Below are positions 61,519 to 64,000 of a stretch of 64,000 nt of DNA, in pieces (within the stretch, counting starts at the first letter, position 1; each line of letters opens with the position of its first letter). A program made the translations under genes and the position numbers. Source of the stretch: Bacillus sp. B1-b2 (GTDB lineage Bacteria > Bacillota > Bacilli > Bacillales > Cytobacillaceae); contig NZ_WEHU01000008.1 of NCBI RefSeq assembly GCF_009183415.1, positions 142,655 through 206,654 of the forward strand. Reading direction: 5' to 3'. Under the pieces are notes generated by a model, which saw nothing but the letters and a program-made list of their open reading frames with translations, searched no databases and was not told where the DNA came from.

Positions 61519-63318
61519 TTATTTGACTGTTAAAGCTAAAAATTCTTCTACATCTGCTATACAAAGTTTAATGGCATTTTCCCAAAAATCTTCTTTTGTT
61601 AAATCTACATGCAGATGCTTTATAGCTAATTCTTCTACTGTCATACTTGCAGTATCTTTTAATAAAGCTATATACTTTTCCTCATAATTAGCTCCTTCTT
61701 CCAATGCTTTCGCATAAATACCAAGAGAAAACAAAAAGCCAAAAGTATATGGAAAATTGTAAAAAGGAACACTTGTAATATAAAAATGTAATTTCGATCC
61801 CCAGAATGTAGGATGGTACTCTTCTAAGGCCTCTCCATAAGCTTCTTTCTGTGCATCTAGCATTAATTCATCTAATCTTTCTTTACTAACAATTCCATTT
61901 TGTCTCTCTTTATAAAAATTTGTTTCAAATATAAAACGAGCATGAATATTCATTAATAAAGCGACTGATCGTTGAATTTTATCCTCTAATAAAGCCAGTT
62001 TTTCCTCATCAGTTTTAGCTGTTTTTAATGCAGCATCTGACACAATCATTTCTGCAAAAGTAGAAGCTGTTTCCGCTACATTCATGGCATAATTTCTGTT
62101 TAACGTGTGTACATCTCTCATAGCATATGTATGAAATCCGTGCCCTAATTCGTGTGCTAAAGTAGAAACATTTGAAGGTGTTCCAGAATAAGTCATGAAA
62201 ATACGAGATTGTTGGCTTTCTGGGAAATACGTATGAAAGCCTCCAGGTCTTTTGCCCTTTCTATCTTCTGCTTCTATCCATTTTTCGTCAAAAGCTTTTT
62301 GTGCAAATGAGGACATTTCAGGACCAAATTGTGCAAACTGATTAATGATAAAATCGGCACCCTCTTGGTAGGTCATTTTAGATTGCACTTTACCAAGTGG
62401 AGCATCTAAATCATACCAGCTTAATTTTTCCAATCCTAATAGTGTTGCTTTACGCTCTAGAAATTGAACAAATGGCTTTTTATTATTTCCAATTACTTTC
62501 CACATGGTCATTAGTGTGTTTTCTTGCATTCTATTTATATCAAGAGGTTCTTTTAGGAAAGTATCCCATCCTCTCATTTTATAAACGTTAAGGCGAAAAC
62601 CTGCCAAATGATTTAAAGTCTTCGCTAATAAATTCCCTTGGCTATTCCAAGCCTTTTCCCATTCGGTAAAAACTGCTTTTCTTACATCACGACTTGAATC
62701 AGAAAATTTATTGGCAGCTTGACCAACAGAAAGCATCTGTTTCTTATTTTCTTCTACATATGGAATCTGAATAGAGCCTACAATGGTGTCATACATTTGA
62801 CCAAAACCATGGTAGCCATCAATGCTTAACTTATTTATTAGCATCTCACTTTGCTCCGAAAGTTTTTCTAAGGCAGAAGTTCGTCTTTCAGACAATACAA
62901 AATATAGCTCCTCTAAATTACTTCCAGCAAATAGTGTTTTCCACTCTTCATCCTTATAATGCGCTAGTTTTTGATCTAATTGAGTTAATACATTTTGAAA
63001 ATTGGCACTTAATTCTGTAACTCTTCCTCTTAGAATACTTGCGCCTTTATCCTCGACATTTTGTGCTTCAAGACAACTAACAAAGGCACCAGCTTGTCTG
63101 ACCTTTTTTACTACAAGTTCAAATCGATTAATTATTTGAAGTAATTCCTCTTTCTGCTTGTCTAATACACCAGTTTGTTCAAATGATTGCACCAATAATG
63201 AAAAAGTATGTACCTCTGTTTCTATTTCTGCTAAATGGTTTTGGAATTCCAAAGAATTACTTCCACCTGGAAAGAAAATTTCTAGATCCCACGTTTCTTG
63301 ATAATGATTATTAGTCAA
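61519..63318 (-). CDS. pepF: M3-family oligoendopeptidase F
   Basis: A 599-residue zinc peptidase with HELGHGFH near residue 389 (HExxH) and the downstream Glu in NVAETASTF near 415. It cleaves oligopeptides in the cytoplasm; PepF is also linked to peptide signalling and sporulation. TTG at 63318 follows GGGAGTGGG. It ends at the shared terminator with pssA. Confidence 0.95.
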   Translation of the reverse strand: MTNNHYQETWDLEIFFPGGSNSLEFQNHLAEIETEVHTFSLLVQSFEQTGVLDKQKEELLQIINRFELVVKKVRQAGAFVSCLEAQNVEDKGASILRGRVTELSANFQNVLTQLDQKLAHYKDEEWKTLFAGSNLEELYFVLSERRTSALEKLSEQSEMLINKLSIDGYHGFGQMYDTIVGSIQIPYVEENKKQMLSVGQAANKFSDSSRDVRKAVFTEWEKAWNSQGNLLAKTLNHLAGFRLNVYKMRGWDTFLKEPLDINRMQENTLMTMWKVIGNNKKPFVQFLERKATLLGLEKLSWYDLDAPLGKVQSKMTYQEGADFIINQFAQFGPEMSSFAQKAFDEKWIEAEDRKGKRPGGFHTYFPESQQSRIFMTYSGTPSNVSTLAHELGHGFHTYAMRDVHTLNRNYAMNVAETASTFAEMIVSDAALKTAKTDEEKLALLEDKIQRSVALLMNIHARFIFETNFYKERQNGIVSKERLDELMLDAQKEAYGEALEEYHPTFWGSKLHFYITSVPFYNFPYTFGFLFSLGIYAKALEEGANYEEKYIALLKDTASMTVEELAIKHLHVDLTKEDFWENAIKLCIADVEEFLALTVK

Positions 63319-63446
63319 TTTTTACCCACTCCCCTCTCTTTTAATACTAAGGGATATTTGTAGAGTTTCAAGTAATATATTTTGAATTTTTCGGATGCTC
63401 TATCTTCTTTCTTTTAGATTGTTATGTAGATTCTATTTAAATACAA

Positions 63447-63486
63447 AGACTAAGACACTCTGGTTCTTCGACATGTGTCTTAGTCT
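63447..63486 (-). terminator. terminator of the YjcZ-like gene
   Basis: A 12-bp perfect stem AGACTAAGACAC/GTGTCTTAGTCT about 55 bases past the gene. The T run is broken. Confidence 0.65.
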
Positions 63487-63539
63487 AAAATAATCCATAA
63501 TACATTTTTTCTTAACAACCATCTTTATAATCTTTGGTA

Positions 63540-63758
63540 CTAATAATAATAGCCACCAAATGCCCATACACCCCAAAATAAAATGATAACAATGAACAAA
63601 ATGATAAAGAAAGCAAACCAAGCACCACTTGCTAAGCCTGGTACTCCACCAGTTGCCATATACGGTGCACCTCCATAATTCGCAGGTGATACTCCTTGGG
63701 TTGGAACTCCTAATGGAACCATTGGTTGTGTTTGATAAGGATAGCCATATCCAACCAT
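63540..63758 (-). CDS. YjcZ-like small membrane protein
   Basis: A 72-residue protein: a Gly/Pro/Tyr-rich N-terminal half (VGYGYPYQTQP, then GVPTQG) and one C-terminal membrane helix (FAFFIILFIVIILFWGVW), ending in GGYYY. This resembles the YjcZ family of sporulation-related small proteins, usually with a Gly/Tyr-rich N-terminus. AGAGGAGGGGG precedes its ATG. Family assignment is tentative. Confidence 0.65.
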   Translation of the reverse strand: MVGYGYPYQTQPMVPLGVPTQGVSPANYGGAPYMATGGVPGLASGAWFAFFIILFIVIILFWGVWAFGGYYY

Positions 63759-63877
63759 ATTAATCCCCCTCCTCTCTCTATAAATTATTCTTCATGTATC
63801 AATTTGTTTTTAGGCAAGTGTCCTAATTCCCATAATATTTATGTTATTAACCTTAGAAAAACCCACTTGTTGTGTAA

Positions 63878-64000
63878 TGAACTGCCCCCTGTCAAGTAGA
63901 CAGTGGAAATAATAAAATTGATTTAAGCGGCTTTAACTCTATATTCCATAGGGCTAAGGCCGTTTAGTCGTTTTTGGTATCTTTCATGATTATAAAAATG
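63878..64000 (-). mobile_element. IS3-family element, right end, clipped by window
   Basis: The terminal inverted repeat TGAACTGCCCCC begins at 63878, with a transposase 3' end inside. The rest lies beyond the window. Confidence 0.8.
63923..64000 (-). CDS. IS3-family transposase OrfB, C-terminal end (partial)
   Basis: The minus-strand frame ends HFYNHERYQKRLNGLSPMEY then RVKAA-stop, the standard IS150/IS3-group OrfB tail. Only the last 25 codons are visible. Confidence 0.85.
   Translation of the reverse strand, partial: HFYNHERYQKRLNGLSPMEYRVKAA

Noticed and set aside
63759..63877. Promoter or gene upstream of the YjcZ-like gene
   Set aside because: AT-rich with no clear -35/-10 pair or frame.

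Overview
This window is chromosomal core DNA of a low-GC, endospore-forming Bacillaceae. It matches the Bacillus subtilis yqeG-to-yqfO region almost gene for gene. Sporulation genes (gpr, yqfC, yqfD, sda, a YjcZ-like protein), the com late-competence genes and typical Bacillus signals (T-box, CIRCE, a sigma-W promoter) support this. The species cannot be named from the sequence alone. Most genes lie on the minus strand, so the operons read from high to low coordinates.

Right to left. 64000-61.5 kb: a clipped IS3-type element, a YjcZ-like small protein and the oligoendopeptidase PepF. 61.4-59.1 kb: divergent pssA and psd (phosphatidylethanolamine synthesis), then the sporulation checkpoint gene sda, which has a DnaA-box cluster upstream and a structured terminator downstream. 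59.1-54.0 kb: yqeG-yqeH-aroE-yhbY-nadD-yqeK-rsfS-yqeM (ribosome assembly, shikimate, NAD). 53.9-52.4 kb: an IS1182-type insertion inside the terminator of that operon. 52.0-47.4 kb: comER and the comEA-comEB-comEC DNA-uptake genes. 47.4-44.4 kb: holA, a scarred intergenic zone with two gene fragments, a small YfhD-like gene and rpsT. 43.9-38.9 kb: gpr, yqxA, lepA and hemW, with spoIIP missing from its usual place. 38.7-30.7 kb: the hrcA-grpE-dnaK-dnaJ heat-shock operon under CIRCE, continuing into prmA-rsmE-mtaB. 30.5-24.1 kb: an accessory island (deoC, an AraC-type regulator, a heterodimeric ABC exporter) next to yqeW. 23.8-17.5 kb: rpsU-yqeY, a sigma-W-type nfeD-floA-yqfB operon, and yqfC-yqfD-phoH. 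17.1-11.3 kb: pgpH-ybeY-dgkA, cdd-era, yqzL and recO. 11.3-7.9 kb: T-box-controlled glyQS. 7.7-1 kb: ccpN-yqfL, yqxD, dnaG-sigA, an unknown membrane protein, trmK and a 3'-clipped nif3/yqfO gene.

The region holds linked sets for replication and transcription (dnaG, sigA, holA), translation and ribosome maturation (era, ybeY, lepA, prmA, rsmE, mtaB, yqeH, rsfS), proteostasis (dnaK system, floA/nfeD), c-di-AMP and envelope lipid metabolism, and competence. I found no large undescribed system. The most unusual points are the IS insertion that duplicates a 31-bp terminator palindrome, an apparent one-base frameshift at the start of comEC, a ccpN gene without a canonical start codon, the missing spoIIP, the DnaA-box/SOS-like region and structured 3' RNA around sda, and a chimeric scar of two gene fragments near 45 kb.
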